Shown: in pieces, positions 1 through 12,243 of the stretch
Numbering within the stretch: the first letter of the stretch is position 1
How the letters are laid out: the number at the start of each line of letters is the position of its first letter
Source: Coriolopsis trogii
Lineage: Eukaryota; Basidiomycota; Agaricomycetes; Polyporales; Polyporaceae
Direction of reading: 5' to 3'
Assembly (NCBI GenBank): GCA_020543525.1
Contig: JAHYIO010000028.1
Span: forward strand, 1,240,001-1,304,000
Length of the DNA stretch: 64,000 bases
Notes under the pieces: model-generated
What the model was told of the DNA's origin: nothing
What the model saw: the letters and a program-made list of their open reading frames with translations, nothing else
Databases searched by the model: none
Program-made: the position numbers and the translations under genes

Positions 1-1488
1 ATGACCCACGGGTACGCGAAACGGTCCGTGAGGTAACCCATGACGATCTGCCCGAGAACGCCAGCGGAGTTGAAGAGGGAGAGCACGACCGTGGCCGTGA
101 GGGGCGTCGAGAGCTGTTGGGTGAAGGATGCGATGTAGAGCGAGACAGGGAAGTAGGAGAGACCTTGGACGAGGCAGGTGAGCGACTGTATCGATCCGCA
201 CCCACCGAGTCATAATGTCAGCTTGTTCAATGGTATGAAGCAGTGGTCGCAGCGAGGGGACGTACGAAGCTGAGGAAGAGCGGGCTCTTGAAGTACTCCA
301 TCTGAGGGACGATGAGGCGAGGTCTTTTCTGCCCCGCATGCGGCTTCACGACGGGCACACGCGGTCGGATACCGAGGAATGCGATGCCTGTCATCGCGCA
401 GGTCATAATCGCCCAGACACGGAGGGTCCAGCGCAGGCCGACGTTGTTGAGTAACGCATTCAGCATGAATGGGAAGACGAACCCTATCCTCCGGGACATG
501 TCCAGCCAATGTCAGCCTGAAATCCATGCGCAAGAATGTGCGACGTACCGCCTACACCCGTGCCAGCGAATATGATGCCTCCTGCGAGCCCTCTGCGCCC
601 CGAGAACCACTGCGGGAGGAGGATCATCACGGGCAAGTAAACGATCCCTCCGCTGAAGCCTAGCCCGACGCCTTGGAGGAGAATAAGCTGCCATACCTGC
701 GAAGAGACGGGATGCAATGAGATGCGCTGTTTTCCGTCCTGTGTCTATACTTGACACGAACCTTTCGCAAAGCTGGAGCCGAAGAGGCAGACGAAGTATA
801 GGACGAGGCCGCACCACATTGCTGCGCGCATGTACTCTGGGTAACGCCGGAACATGATGGAAAGAAAGAGGACCTGGGGGCAGACGTGAGGAACACGGTG
901 AGTAGGCCGATATTGATCGAGCAAGCCCCCTGAGCTCGAACCTCTCCGTATTGTATGCCGAGGCCCACCGTTCCCACTGCAGCGATGGCTATCTGGGACT
1001 CGGTATTGAAAGGTGGATGTGTGGTGTAGTAGTCTGGCGCGTGCCAATGTCAGGAAATCGATGCGGTCGGTGCGCCACACTCAGTGCTGGCATACCTTGG
1101 AATATACCATAACTTCACAATGGACAAACGGTGTTAGGACCAACGACAACGGCACGCGATCGATCAGCGCGACGACTTGCCTGAACAAGAAACCCCAGAT
1201 GAACATTTCTGCCACGAAGCCACATGCACAGAATGACCACGCGCCGATGCCATGGTCGATCGGTGCGAGCTCCTGGATATGGAGACCCGCTTGGAAGTCG
1301 GAGTGCTCCAGGACCGTTGTCTGTGAACCAGTATTGGACGGCGAATGTGTCCCATCCGCGCTGCCGGAAGTGTCGCCATTCATAAGCGAGAGCTCGTACT
1401 GGAATCCATCAGTAGGAGTGTCGCCCGCGGCGATCTGCGATATGTCCATGTTCGCACAAGGAGTGGCGGTAACATCGACGGTGTTCAT
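1..1488 (-). CDS. MFS transporter, monocarboxylate-permease-like (partial, C-terminus outside window)
   Basis: This is a plasma-membrane transporter of the major facilitator superfamily, closest in pattern to fungal monocarboxylate-permease-like (MCH) proteins. The substrate cannot be read from sequence. Exons on the minus strand give an N-terminal tail of about 80 polar residues, then APIDHGIGAW and a first membrane helix, then DYYTTHPPF and IAAVGTVGLG, LFLSIMFRRYPEYMRAAMW, and a run reading LQGVGLGFSGGIVYLPVMIL. This is followed by QWFSGRRGLAGGI, the conserved loop after helix 4 in this family. Near the left edge the frame reads GVLGQIVMGYLTDRFAYPW, the motif A-like repeat at the start of the second half, so the last helices lie beyond position 1. 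The start is the ATG at 1488 (MNTVDV); an in-frame ATG at 1449 is an alternative. At least five short introns are needed. The next gene downstream in sequence (2107-3076) lies on the same strand. Confidence 0.8.
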
Positions 1489-2106
1489 GGGAGGGATCAA
1501 CAGCAATTCAGATGGTGCGGCGCAAGCTTTGTCTTCGGACCCTTGCGACCGGCTTCGAAGTGCGTGGTGTGCTGCTGTAATACGCTTGAAGCTTGAAGCT
1601 TTTGAAGATTTATGTTGCAGTCCAGGCCGCTTCCGCCCTATGATGCGCCGGCCAGGTGCCAGGCAGGAACAGGACGTAAGATGGGGAACGAAGAGGTTCC
1701 GCCCGGGGGTGCATGAGCTCATGCTTATAATTTATGTATGTTCCGCCCAGGAAAATGAGGGAAAATGGTGGCAGAAATGATCTTGCAGACTTGCCAGATT
1801 TGGTCACAACGCCCATCACGCGCAAGGGGGTACGACGTTCGAGACCCACACTCCAGGTATTTCTCGGAGCACGTCAATTGGCGGAAACGTAAAAAGTTCA
1901 CGACGATGAAACTCGCGCCGCCGCCTCTGGGGCGTGCCAGCTGTGCTGGCATGAGAGAGAAACGCTAGTAAACATAAGGCAACGGCTTGTCCTCATAGCA
2001 CGTACGGATACCATTCCGTAGTATGGTGAGCAGTATGGATGGATACATTACACGGTATGAATGGCCTTGCACACAACTGTAGGGTCCGACATCCTCCGGT
2101 CAAGGC
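1489..2106. other. Intergenic region between MFS transporter and CmcJ-like gene
   Basis: This must hold the promoter of the MFS gene and the 3' end of the CmcJ-like gene, since both lie on the minus strand. I see no further gene, repeat or RNA. Short reading frames here show no family features. Confidence 0.5.
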
Positions 2107-3076
2107 TTAGTCGTAGAAGACCAAGAGCCTCAACTCAATGGACTCGCGAAGTGGCGCATCCGGCGGAGTGGTAGGGTCCTCAAAGGCGGTATGGGGAGTG
2201 AAGACGGCCGTGTTGCCGTCGTTCTTCGAGTCGTAGCTACAGGACGAAGAATGTCAGATGCAGGGCTGACTCCCAGACAGAGGTAGACGCACCACTTGAT
2301 GAGCACGAACTCCTCCGGGTCCATACCGCGGAGATACTTCCACTTATGGCCAGGGTTGTACTTCACGCTGAACGTCTCGCCATCGCGGTCGGGGTACTTG
2401 AGCGCGGTGGGCACGAGGTCGTTCGCGGGGTCGACGCTGCGGTAGTCACAGAGCGCGAGGGGCCAGTCGTACGCCTGGTACTTGATGGGCCGCCAGAGGT
2501 TGATGATCTGGAAACGGCCCGCGAGGAGCTTGGGGACATCCTCTGCGGGAAGATGTCGCTGCACTCGCGCCGCGGCGGACTGCGGGGTCTGGTCGATGTG
2601 CACCCGGGGCACCGGCTGGCGCTTCTGAGGCGTGTCCTCGATCTCGCCTGGGCGGCGGCGACGGATGGCTGAATATAGGCGAGGGACGGGTAAGTACAGA
2701 TTCCACAAGTCCTTGCAGGGCAGGCGTTGTATGACGTACTGTGGTCGAACACCACGGCACGCGATGCTCCGGTCAGTTCCTTGACGAGTTCGATCGACTC
2801 GGGATAGTACTCCTTCTCGACGGTCTCATCATTGTCGAAAGCCTTGTGGGTAGCAGCGCGTCGGCCATACAGAAAGCCAGTAGTGTCGAGCGAGACAGTG
2901 TTCTCTTTGCCTCGGATGTTCTCGATCTGGACCTCGTACGGGACCGCCTTGTAGTTCTGCGGGCGCTCGCCAGTCGCTGGGTCGGCGTTGATGTAGATGT
3001 ACGGAGCTGAACCGTCCTCGGGAGGTTCAAAGTAGTAGAGCGAGGTTGTGACGGTATCGGAGGTGGAGAAAGTCAT
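2107..3076 (-). CDS. CmcJ/AsaB-like hydroxylase/desaturase family protein
   Basis: This is a protein of about 285 residues of the fungal family named after cephamycin CmcJ, with relatives called AsaB-like hydroxylase/desaturase or GA4-desaturase-like. Family members are inferred to be iron/2-oxoglutarate-type oxygenases acting in small-molecule metabolism. The N-terminal exon (3076 downward) reads TSLYYFEPPEDGSAPYIYIN and then VQIENIRGKE, both family hallmarks. After an intron at about 2675-2735 the frame continues HTIRRRRPGE, RVHIDQTP, RVQRHLP and IINLWRPI. The HxD in VHIDQT is the expected first part of the metal triad. A second intron (about 2237-2292) joins VLIK to CYDSKNDG. The C-terminus LRLLVFYD and a TAA at 2107-2109 match the usual end of this family. 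Length is normal. No polyketide or peptide synthase is nearby, so the substrate is unknown. Confidence 0.82.
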
Positions 3077-3849
3077 CTCGTCGTGCTATGCAGAGATTAC
3101 TAGGAAAGTGAGTGAGGGCAAGATGCTGGGTAGTGACTTGATTGTGTCCCAGGTCTTGTCGGGGTTTTTATACGAGCTTCATTCTCATGTGGAATACTTA
3201 GCTCGCTGCCCCGTCATCGGAAACTCTCTCGTAGACGGCCTCCGACGAGGCTTGGTCAGCTGTCCTTCCAAGAAGCACGTCATCAGTCTCGCAATGTCGT
3301 TACAATGGCTCAGCTTACTCGATACTAAGCTTCTCTCCGGGTCGGCCTTGGTAAGTGAGTATCTGTGCGCTCGATTACACCAACCTATACTAAGGTGTGA
3401 TGGAGATGGAACGTAGGAGTTAAGGTGAGCGACAGCGTCATGAGAAAGTAGGCGCTTACAGGAAGGCTTAGCCAGCTTGCTGCGCAACCCCCGGTCAATC
3501 TAAGAGCAAGTAGCAGCCTTGGCTTAGTGTGTTCAGCAACATGCCCTTGATTTATCCCACTCATCGGAGAATGATAACATCTCGGATCGCACCCGCTCTC
3601 ACTGACAGACCAGGGTACGTGCTCTTGGGAAATGCATTCCGAGAACGTCAGGAGCTTAGAGAGGGCAAAGTACCGATACATAGACCGATTACCGATCTCA
3701 CTCAACCTTGCATGTTCAGGAAAAGCTCCCACCGTCCAGAGAAGAGACACTTGAAACGAAGACGACCATGAAGGAGACCTCCGTTACTTGGTAGCTGTCG
3801 CGAGGAGAAGATGTTGCGACAAGTCATATAGCGACAACCCAGCTTGATC
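3077..3849. other. Intergenic region between CmcJ-like gene and glycosyltransferase-like gene
   Basis: This should hold the promoter of the CmcJ-like gene and the 3' untranslated part of the next minus-strand gene. Frames of 60-120 codons occur on both strands but none resembles a protein family. Nothing else was seen. Confidence 0.45.
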
Positions 3850-5756
3850 TCACCAATGTCTATTCGAATTCGGATCCACTCCATTAGCCATCCTAAGCAT
3901 GATCACCATCCCGCTCAATGTCGAAAACTGCAGAGGCAAGCCCACGACGTATCATCAAGTCAGTTCGAGGGGGTGCAGAACAGAGAAGGTAGGAGAACTC
4001 ACCCCGTTCCCAACGAACGTCTGCGCCCTCTGCGCGATCAGCATGTCTACAGCCTGCGCCACATACTTTTGCTCCGGATTCAGCATCAAGTCTTTGCTGC
4101 TCCCTATATGCTCCCACTGATATCGGGCGAGCAACGCCGCCTCGAGCTTCGCCACCCATGACCGCGCACCGTTCGTCATGATGTAGACGCGCGAAAGCCC
4201 TGAGCTCGCCCGGCGGACTTCTTCGACGCGGTGAACGATCGCGCCGATGTCCGGGAAGCAGTGGAGAGTGTAGAGCGCGTGCTTCTCGCGCTCGGATATC
4301 CCCTCCGGCAGAGGATGCCAGCGATCGGGCAGAGCGGGGAACGAGTTGTACCCCGTATAGCCCAGCGATCGGCGAGCGAGGACATCACGACAGTGGCCCT
4401 CGAAGTCCCCACGACGGATGTGCAGAACCAACAGACCGGGAATGGGCGTATATCGCGCCAGCCCGGTCATAGCTTGAGCGGACAGCGGCAGGGCGAGAGG
4501 GTCGGGGTCGGGAGAGATCGCTTCGCGGTTGTTGTCAAAGGCGAGTTCGACGAGGGTCGACCAGCTGAAAGCTTGCACGATCGGGGACTGGGAGAACTCG
4601 GGCCAGATATCGAGTAGTCGTCCGGCATCTCCGAGCAGGCTGGATTCAAGTAGCCCGCCGGCCATTGCAATGAGTACGACGGGCAAAGAGATACGGTCGG
4701 ACTTACTGTTCGTCAAATATCTCTGGAGGGCGTCGTTCGACTTCCACACATCTATGTGGTGCGATTTTGTTTGTCCATGCTCGAATGAGGGCTCCCGCGG
4801 ACGGGTTGGGGCTCAGCGAATCCTTGACTTCTCGACTGCTGATGATTTGACGGTCTTGGCAGACTTCATAAAAGTACTCCGGGACGACCGCGCGCGGGAC
4901 CTGGGAGCCTGGAGGGAAATTGCCGCCTACTATGGGGCCTGGAAGTGACAGTCAGCTATCACGGGTGCGGCCACTTGTGATCGGTTCTTGACTGCTCACC
5001 TCGAATCAGTGCGGTCAGGGGTATCCTGGACGGTATTGGCTTTAGGTTGTATAGTGAGTAGTCGGACTCGCCATGGCTCCACGTATAGTTATCGAACACG
5101 AACCTGTCAAGATTTGCAAGGTGTAAGCGAACACCTCGTTCCGCGAATCGGCATGCCTAGGCACTGAGCGGAGGATACTGACACTTACGCCCTATCCGAC
5201 TTGTACGCCAAGTACGCGTTCAAGAATAGTTCCTGCATCGCGTTCCCCCACCCGCATTCTGACGGTAGTGACGTCGACCATCATGACGAAAGATACGGTT
5301 TGCAAGCCCCATTAGCGCGCAACTCTCTCTTGGACGAGTCAACCTCCGCCCTCGACGGGGCTTACGACATGCCTTCCGGTCGAAGGGCAGTCTCAGAAAT
5401 GAGACACACTCACTGCTTGCATGGTTCGCGATCCATAGGTACCTCCCTCCCCCACCCTCCGGGGCCGGGAGCGACGCGTTGTGCTGGGGCAATGCTAGTT
5501 CTGCCCGGTGGAACCTGGAGTACAGCGGGGGAAGAGGGTAACGGAGGACGTATGTGGCTGCTGCTATAGATGCAGTTGCAAGCAGCCCGAGGAGGAGAAG
5601 CAGCGTCTTCGTTCTTGGTCTCAGACGCCGCAGAAGCAAGAGAGACCGCTTGGGATAGCTGGGAGGGGAGGAGGTCGAGGTCGGGAGGAGGTCGTAGGGG
5701 GAGGGGCGCGCGCGGGCCAGAGTGAAGAGGGCGTTGGAGAGCGACCTTGGGAGCAT
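3850..5756 (-). CDS. Type II membrane O-fucosyltransferase-like (GT-B) protein
   Basis: This is a basidiomycete protein family with similarity to GDP-fucose O-fucosyltransferases, probably a Golgi glycosyltransferase; the acceptor is unknown. The start chosen is the ATG at 5756 (MLPRSLSN), which gives a short basic cytosolic tail and one membrane anchor (TKTLLLLLGLLATASIAAA). Another in-frame ATG lies at 5813. After the anchor come YLWIANHAS and, past an intron, CGWGNAMQELFLNAYLAY, then VFDNYTWSHGESDYSLYN and FPPGSQVPRAVVPEYF. The central part carries VLHIRRGDFEGHC, the nucleotide-sugar-binding HxRRGDF motif of fucosyltransferase-like folds. The C-terminal part reads RVYIMTNGARSWV and EQKYVAQAVDMLIAQRA. 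The last intron (donor just after FVGNG) leads to an exon reading FSTLSGMVIMLRMANG and a TGA at 3850-3852; skipping that intron would destroy the conserved C-terminus. Length is about 500 residues, normal for the family. Confidence 0.68.
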
Positions 5757-6718
5757 GGGCGAGTTACAACTTGTGCGGGGGCAGGGTCGTCCAGCTATAT
5801 ACGATCCATCCATGACGACTAGCCCAGATTTTGCAATTGGGCCCCGTTTCGGGTGTTTATGTAACGCTCTGAATCTTGCCAAGACGTCGAACTGAAGCCG
5901 ACCATAACCAGAGGTACATAGACCATGCATGACGCATAGTCTCGTCAGAGCCTGGATACTCGATCTCACGAGAGTCATGATAGTCGCCTGCTCAAGGTGC
6001 ATTCAGCGACACGCAGAAAAGTCAATCTTCGAATCGAGATGGTGAGGCTGGATATCTGAGCAAAGTAAATGCAACATTCATCGTCAGCGCTTCAGCCTTC
6101 GATTCCGCCTCGTATGGCAAGTGCATACCAGCCGAGGCCAGAAGCCCGACATGATACATACATAGCACACTGTTGGGGTAGCACGCGCAATAAAGAGAGT
6201 ATGGGTGGGTTCCCTGACCAGAAAAACCCTTGCATCAATTATCGTGACGTCGTAAGTATGCAAGGAACGCGCAGTCTACAAACAACGGCGAGCCAACAAG
6301 AAAGAAAAAGGCGATGGCGCGCATACTGATACAAGGGGTCGCCGTGGCGCACTGCGAAGCGAAAGCAAACACGAAAACACGAAACTCGTGGAAAGGAACA
6401 ACACCGGTATGCAAAGGACGGAAATGAACGCGGGGGGCATGAGCTGGGATGCGGTATGCGTATGCAGCGGGTATGCGGAACGTAACGAAATGAAGGGATG
6501 GAAGTAAATGCAGCGAGCGAAAACACGTAGAATGAACGAATGATGGTCAAAATGTCACTTGTGCAAGGTCCGCGTATCCAGAGAGTCCGAGTCTATAATC
6601 TCTCTCAATCACTAGAGAAACACAATCTTCTTGAGATATCGCGACTCCCTGGGAGATCGAGGGAGAACGAAAACAGACGATGTGGGGGTAGCCCCGGGGT
6701 CAGACCTGTCACCCGAGC
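5757..6718. other. Intergenic region upstream of the glycosyltransferase-like gene
   Basis: This contains the promoter of the glycosyltransferase-like gene and the 3' end of the next minus-strand gene. A minus-strand frame at 6239-6550 has low-complexity Ser/Arg/Phe composition and looks accidental. No RNA gene or repeat was recognised. Confidence 0.45.
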
Positions 6719-7735
6719 TTAAACGCTCGAGGGGGTTTGCGGGAAAGTCAAGTCGGCGAACATGCCGTCAAGACTGGCGAACTGGTAGTCGGGCACGCAC
6801 GGAGACTGGACAAAGTCCACGCCGGGCATGCGGACAGAGTCGAGGAAGGATGCAAAGATGGGCGTGCGCGTCGGCATGACCGCACGGGGGTCCTCCAGAG
6901 GCGCGATCGGGCGGAGGCGCGTCCCAGGGACGTAGGGCGACTGCACCGCGGGCGATTTCATCCCCGCACGGGCCGGATACGACGGCGACATGGGCGAGCC
7001 TACGAGACCCAGAGCAAGGAGGCCGTACACAAAGCTACAGAGGGGGTCGTCAAGGGGTCAGCACCGCGTTTGGAGTATCACTTGCCCGGGATCAATGAGA
7101 CACTTACCCCGACTTCTTGCCCGCCCAGGTATCGTAGGGCGCCATACCGATGTCGGCAGCGTACTGCCTGGCGACAGCGGAAGAGAGAGGAACCTCTTCC
7201 GGCTCAGTCGAAACATCGACACACATGGGGGCGCGAGGCGCACGGCGTGCGCGTCTAGAGGCGAATGAGCCTGAGCCGACCTGTCTCGGGGCCGGCTTTG
7301 GCAGGATGCGTTGCTCGCGTGTTCTTGGGGTAGCTGTTGGACGCGGCGGGAGAGATGATAGGTGGATTGAGGATGGTAAAAGGATAGGAATGTACAGGAC
7401 GCACCTAAGATATCGGTCGCGAGCACCTCTGCGGTCGTCTCATCATCCAAAAGCCTGCTGAAGGGTGCATCGTAATCATGGGCGGACTTGAGCCAGGCGT
7501 GGAAGCCGGAGAGGGTCTTGGGGTTGAGACCCGAGTGTTTGAGGGAGACGTCGGTCCCAATTGGCTGGGGGGACCGACAGAGACTGGCGATCTCTTCAGC
7601 GATCGTCATCGCGAGCTCGGTTATGGCCGCCTTCTCGGGCGGGTTCGAGGGACAGCGGACTTGAAGCGACGGGCGTGCTGCTGGTGCATGGCCTTCGATA
7701 GCGTTACGGGGGATGGCAGCGAGCTGTGCGTTCAT
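6719..7735 (-). CDS. Hypothetical proline-rich protein
   Basis: I do not recognise this protein. Three exons join cleanly. Exon 1 runs from the ATG at 7735 to a GTGCGT donor near 7408 and ends in the context AEVLATDIL. Exon 2 (about 7333-7095) follows a CAACAG acceptor and ends in the context DTWAGKKSG before a GTAAGT donor. Exon 3 runs to the stop at 6719. The product has about 270 residues. The N-terminal half looks helical (AAITELAMTIAEEIASL and FHAWLKSAHDYDAPFSRLL). The middle is basic (SRRARRAPRAP). The C-terminal 100 residues are rich in Pro and Ser with repeated SP/TP sites (GSPMSPSYPAR, AVQSPYVPG), which suggests a disordered, possibly phosphorylated tail. No signal peptide or membrane segment is evident. 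Splice-site quality and frame continuity support a real gene; function is unknown. Confidence 0.6.
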
Positions 7736-9693
7736 GACGGCGGCGTATGAGGATCGTGAGCGTGCGATGCTTGGGACTTGCGTTGCAAAAGTGACTGTAA
7801 GCTCCTTGGAGATGGAAGAAGGAAAGAAGAGAGATGGAATGTTAAGAGGAGCTGTACAATCGACCTGCGATGTGCGAAGGAATAAGTTGGCCACGGGATG
7901 AAAGTGGGAGGGAACCAACGAGCAGAGCTGCCCAGCGCGGCCTCTTGAGGGAACGGACCGCCCGGTTGTCAAAGTGTCCGCGTTGTCTTGGTCCCCCGCG
8001 CTGCGCCTCGCTCCTCCTGCCCCCGTCTGGCGCGTAGCTCACATCCCGGCAGCGATTGGACAACGGAATGATGGCCCAAGTCGCCATGCTGCTCTACCAA
8101 TCTATGCTGATCTCACATCGCCACCAACCATCAGTCGCGACTGCTATCATTTCCTGACAGGCCTACCCCACTTCCTCGTACATCTCTTCTTCGCAAACAA
8201 AGTCTCGAGGATAGCAGACCTACAAGGATAGCAGAACTTGTACTTGGCTCTAGGCTCGACAAACGCGTCGGAAGCTGAACGAGTGCGCGGGCGGCAGGCA
8301 GTGTTACACGGGCACGTGGGCGCGTAGGCCGTACAACTGCTGGTAACTGCTATCAAACACCGTCCCAACGTCTGCAGACCGGCGCCCCTCCTGTCGATCC
8401 GTTCCTTTATGTCGATTGCGACGCATCGCCTCCCAAGATCCCGAGAACAGTCTGTCCGGTAAAAGACCTCTTGTCCGTCGACGTTACGACCCTGTCAATA
8501 ACATATGTCAGTACCATCATGATCGCCACCAATCGCCTCTCATTTACCAGCCTGTCGTTCACTGGCTTCTTCCCATGCATCCCATGACATACGATGGCTT
8601 CCCATGTCTGCTCGGCTATCAAGTGCTGCCCGTCTGCTCTCGAGCCTGCCGTCGAGTTCTTGTGTCGAGGTTCAGGCGCATCCCAGCATTTCATACCCCG
8701 TGAGGCTGCACTTCACATCGGCCGAGGCTTGCTTCCGCATCGCCTGATAGATGCCTTGCGTGAGGCTCGTGCGTCCTATGTGTGTAGCATCAAGATTACC
8801 CGAATGCTTGAAGATGACAATGCGTCCGATCAGAGTCGTCGGGCATAGCCGCGCACCACAAGAATACATGAGCATTGAGCAACCCTAACAGCGGGCGCGT
8901 GAAGAGGCGGAGGGACTCCGACGGAGTTGAGGACGTACCTGTTGGTATCATAGGCGTGCCAATCGTATAAGATTCACGACAATCCCAATCGTTGGAGTAT
9001 GCAGAGCTCGTGCATGCACAGATAGCTCGCCGTCACTATAGTAGCATGAGTACACGGAGGATATTGTCAGACAAGCATGCAGACTTACCAGACTTCGGCA
9101 TCGTCCCATATGAATACAGACCTTGCCTGATAGATACACATAGCTGGCAGCTTAGCATAACGCACGGGAGTTCACACACCAGAAACTATCTCTTGTACTC
9201 TGATGCCCGCAGAAAGAAGATGCTTCTTCGTTACAGGCCTAGGTCACCGTGCTTGGTAGAGCCACGGTAAGGGATTTCCACTGATTAGGTTGATCGGAGC
9301 AGGAGGTGTCGAGTAAGTATTGTAGCATCACGAACATCATGCCGGTGCATAGAAGTTGACAATATCACGCCCGGGAGAGGAACACACCGTGACCAGAACT
9401 GAACAACATCCAATGACGATGATAGGAAAGAGACAAGTAAGGTGGGAGAAGAGCGGAACTTTCGAGCGCCTACATATATGCCGACCAGTTGATCCCCCGC
9501 TCCCTCCAAGTTTCCTTCTGAAAAGCTCACGGGCCGTCTCAAAAAAATGAAATGTGAGTGGTATGAGAGTATGAGATAAAAGTACAGAAGCCACAGCGCT
9601 ACAGTCGAAGAAGACTTCTCGTGCCATCCGACTAGTATGCGAAACACTACGCATTCCTCTGCGTAACATACCAATGGCTGTGGTTCAGAATCC
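7736..9693. other. Gene-poor stretch of about 2 kb
   Basis: This lies between the start of the proline-rich gene and the 3' end of MCM10. Frames of 60-130 codons exist on both strands (for example 8416-8703 plus, 8407-8694 minus, 9285-9674 minus). None shows a family motif or a convincing exon chain. I looked for a tRNA-like A/B box and saw none. A decayed gene is possible but not supported. Confidence 0.4.
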
Positions 9694-12243
9694 TTATGTG
9701 TCGCCGTCGCTATCGTCCAGATCGATCATAGCCTCTTCGGAAAGCCCCATAGGCCGGCCAAACGCTACCAACTCTTCCCGTTCCAACTCATCGTCAGTGC
9801 TTGCGACGTCATCTGCGTACTCGAGGTCGTCGTGAGTACCAGGCATACTCTCGGGAGCGTGCGGCGGGTCCGGTTGGTGCACGCATGAGCTCTTCTTGCC
9901 TGGACGAGGTCCCAGTTCGATCTTACGCTTGACATGAACAGCAGCAAGAGACGCGAGCTGTAAAGAAAGCGATTGTTGACAACGTGTTTCCGAGACTTGA
10001 GTGAGCTGCCACCGTACCTTGCTCTGCACATTGGCATCCTTGGTGGACCGTCCCTCTTTCGCAGTCGGGTCAAAACCAAGTTGCTTGATCAACGTGGCCG
10101 AATAAGCATTCCTCCGCGGCTTGCTGTCGTGTTCTTCTCCATCGGAGGCCGGCTGGGTAGTTGTTTCGACCGTCTGTACCTTCTCCTTCCCCTTCCCCTT
10201 CTTGTCCCGCTGCTCCTTTGCCGCCAGTTGTGTCTGTTTCTTCGTGAACTCGCGTGCGGTGAGGAGGGCCTTCGTCCCCTCCTTGTCGCGGGAGAGCAGC
10301 CGCCGCAGCGTCTTGTCCGAGTCCGCGGCCAATTTCCGCGCAGCCTTTGCTTGCGCCTCTCGCCCGTGGGTCTCGCCAACATACATTGACCGGGGATCCG
10401 AACCCGATCCGGACACGACGTGGCCGGAGACAACATACGTTGCACTGGACGCATGGGGTTCTGGCTTCAAGCCCCATTGCCGCGCTGGGTCGTACGCTGG
10501 CTTCTTCTTTGCGGTAGTACTCATCCCGCTCGTACTGTCGTGACGTGAATGAGGACCGTGTGCGTTCAGGTCGGACGTATAGCGCTTACCTCGCAGTAAA
10601 CTCCGGTCGTGAAGCCCTCATCCGCTCCACCGCGTGCTGGATGTGGAAATCGCAGACGTCGCTCACGCGCTTGTCGCACCATGATGTACATCGTGTGCCG
10701 TCACGCTTCATTGCCCTGCACATCCCAAGGTCCTGGGCATAACCAATGACTGCTATAGATTGTTCAGACTCAGGAGTGATGGCCAAGATGTTCTCTGTCG
10801 GGTGAGGCTTGTCGGCAGAACGCTGAGAGATGCGCATAAGGGTGAGGTGACTCAGACGATGACCGTTGAGGAACGTACCTGGAACGGCTTCAGGATCTTC
10901 GGGTTCAGCAAGGCGACTACCGCACCCTCGCGCAGCTTCGACATGCGCTCAAACGCGCCCCGACTTCCGCCTCGGTAGATAGTTCGCTTTGTCCCGTCTT
11001 CATTCGTCAGAGTATCGCGCATGTCCGATTCGAACAGAAGCAGCGAGAGGAATGCGTCTCCTCGTATCTTCGCCTTTCCTCCGTCGGCGGATGACCCTCG
11101 AGAGCGACAGCCGAAGTCTATGAGCTTGATATTGACATACTTCTTTCCTGGCTTTGAAGGCTCCTCTTGTGGTTTCTGACGCCTCTGGAAAGGACGTGGC
11201 GGGCCCGAAGGGCCTGCTTCAGCAGAACCATCCAGAGAAGGGAGTGCATCCATTCTGTCGTCGTCCGTTCCTTTCCCCTTCGACAATTGGTCGTCACGTG
11301 AGATGCCCACAGGGGCCTGTGTATGTTTGATCTTGCCGCGTTCCGCGACGACAGCAATGGTGAGCCAGTCGCCTTCGACAGGGACATCGTATCCCTGCTT
11401 GTTCGGCAAGAGACGCACAACAGAGTATAACTTCGAGGGTGAGAGGTAGTACCGACCACGGAGATGGTCTTGGAAGTCATCATGAGGTATGACGCGAGAT
11501 CTGCCAAGTTTCTTCAGTCGATCATATTCGATGTAGCGACGATGCTTACTCACGATAGTCGGATTCCAGAGTTCGGTTCGAGCTTGTCGAAATGTGGGTC
11601 GTCAAATGGCGGTTTGTGCTCGTGAGGTCCAATGGTCAGCTCCTCGACGAGCGCGAGGTTCTCGTCTCGGACAGTGCTTTCAGCTGCCTCACGAGGACCA
11701 ATGGGAGCCGGAGGAGCGGAGAAAGACTCTGAACGCGTCACATTTTCTCGTGCAGGCGTCTGTCCTTTCTGTTTGTGCGCTTGAGCGAGTTTCTGCAACA
11801 CAGACGAGGCTTGAGCTTGAGGCGCTGGCGGTACATTGTGCGCTTTCGGAAGAGGGAAAGTAGGGGCAGCGTTTGGAATGGTACCCGCGCCGCGTTGTAC
11901 GGTGGACGTTGCTCGGTTTGACACGTTCGCCTTGTAAGAGCCGGACGCGGATGGGCGGTCAGCGACTCTCTTCTTCTCTGCGATATGTCAAACTCTACAT
12001 TGCTTTCACGGTCACTACCGTAAGTAATCACTTACTGGAAGGAGTATCTGGTACTAAAATATTGGCATTGGGACGTTTACGCTTCGGTGACGTAGAAAGC
12101 CTGTTAACAGTCGTTGCCTTGGAGCCCTCTAGGTCTGGGGCGTGGTTCCCGTCGTCCAGTTGGGCTTGCAAGAGAGCTATCTGTCGTCTGATCTCCGCTT
12201 GTTTCTCTTGCTCTGCAAGCTTCTTGCTGGTTGCTGAGTCCAT
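9694..12243 (-). CDS. MCM10: DNA replication factor MCM10
   Basis: Mcm10 is a nuclear replication-initiation factor that binds the CMG helicase, single-stranded DNA and polymerase alpha. The start is the ATG at 12243 (MDSATSKKLAEQEKQAEIRR), which opens a helical, probably coiled-coil segment. A disordered linker (TSPKRKRPNANIL; FPLPKAHNVPPAP) follows. The OB-fold region is in the exon at 11553-10852: GRYYLSPSKLYSVVRLL, GYDVPVEGDWLTIAVVAERG and VNIKLIDFG, ending in KLREGAVVALLNPKILKPFQ. The next exon carries GYAQDLGMCRAMKRDGTRC, SWCDKRVSDVCDFHIQHA, the CCCH-type zinc knuckle of the family. The C-terminal exon includes LIKQLGFDPT and KRKIELGPRPGKK and ends in an acidic tail (DLDDSDGDT). About 775 residues from five exons, a normal size. 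Three ACGCGT boxes lie just upstream, consistent with G1/S regulation. Confidence 0.93.

Noticed and set aside
1013..1780. 255-residue plus-strand frame opposite the MFS gene
   Set aside because: The minus strand encodes clear transporter helices; the plus frame has no family motif and is a shadow of GC-rich coding DNA.
1..5756. Full secondary-metabolite cluster
   Set aside because: No synthase, synthetase or cyclase in the window; kept only as a low-score observation.
8407..8703. Overlapping frames on both strands in the 2-kb gap
   Set aside because: No family features, no supporting splice chain; possible decayed gene but unsupported.
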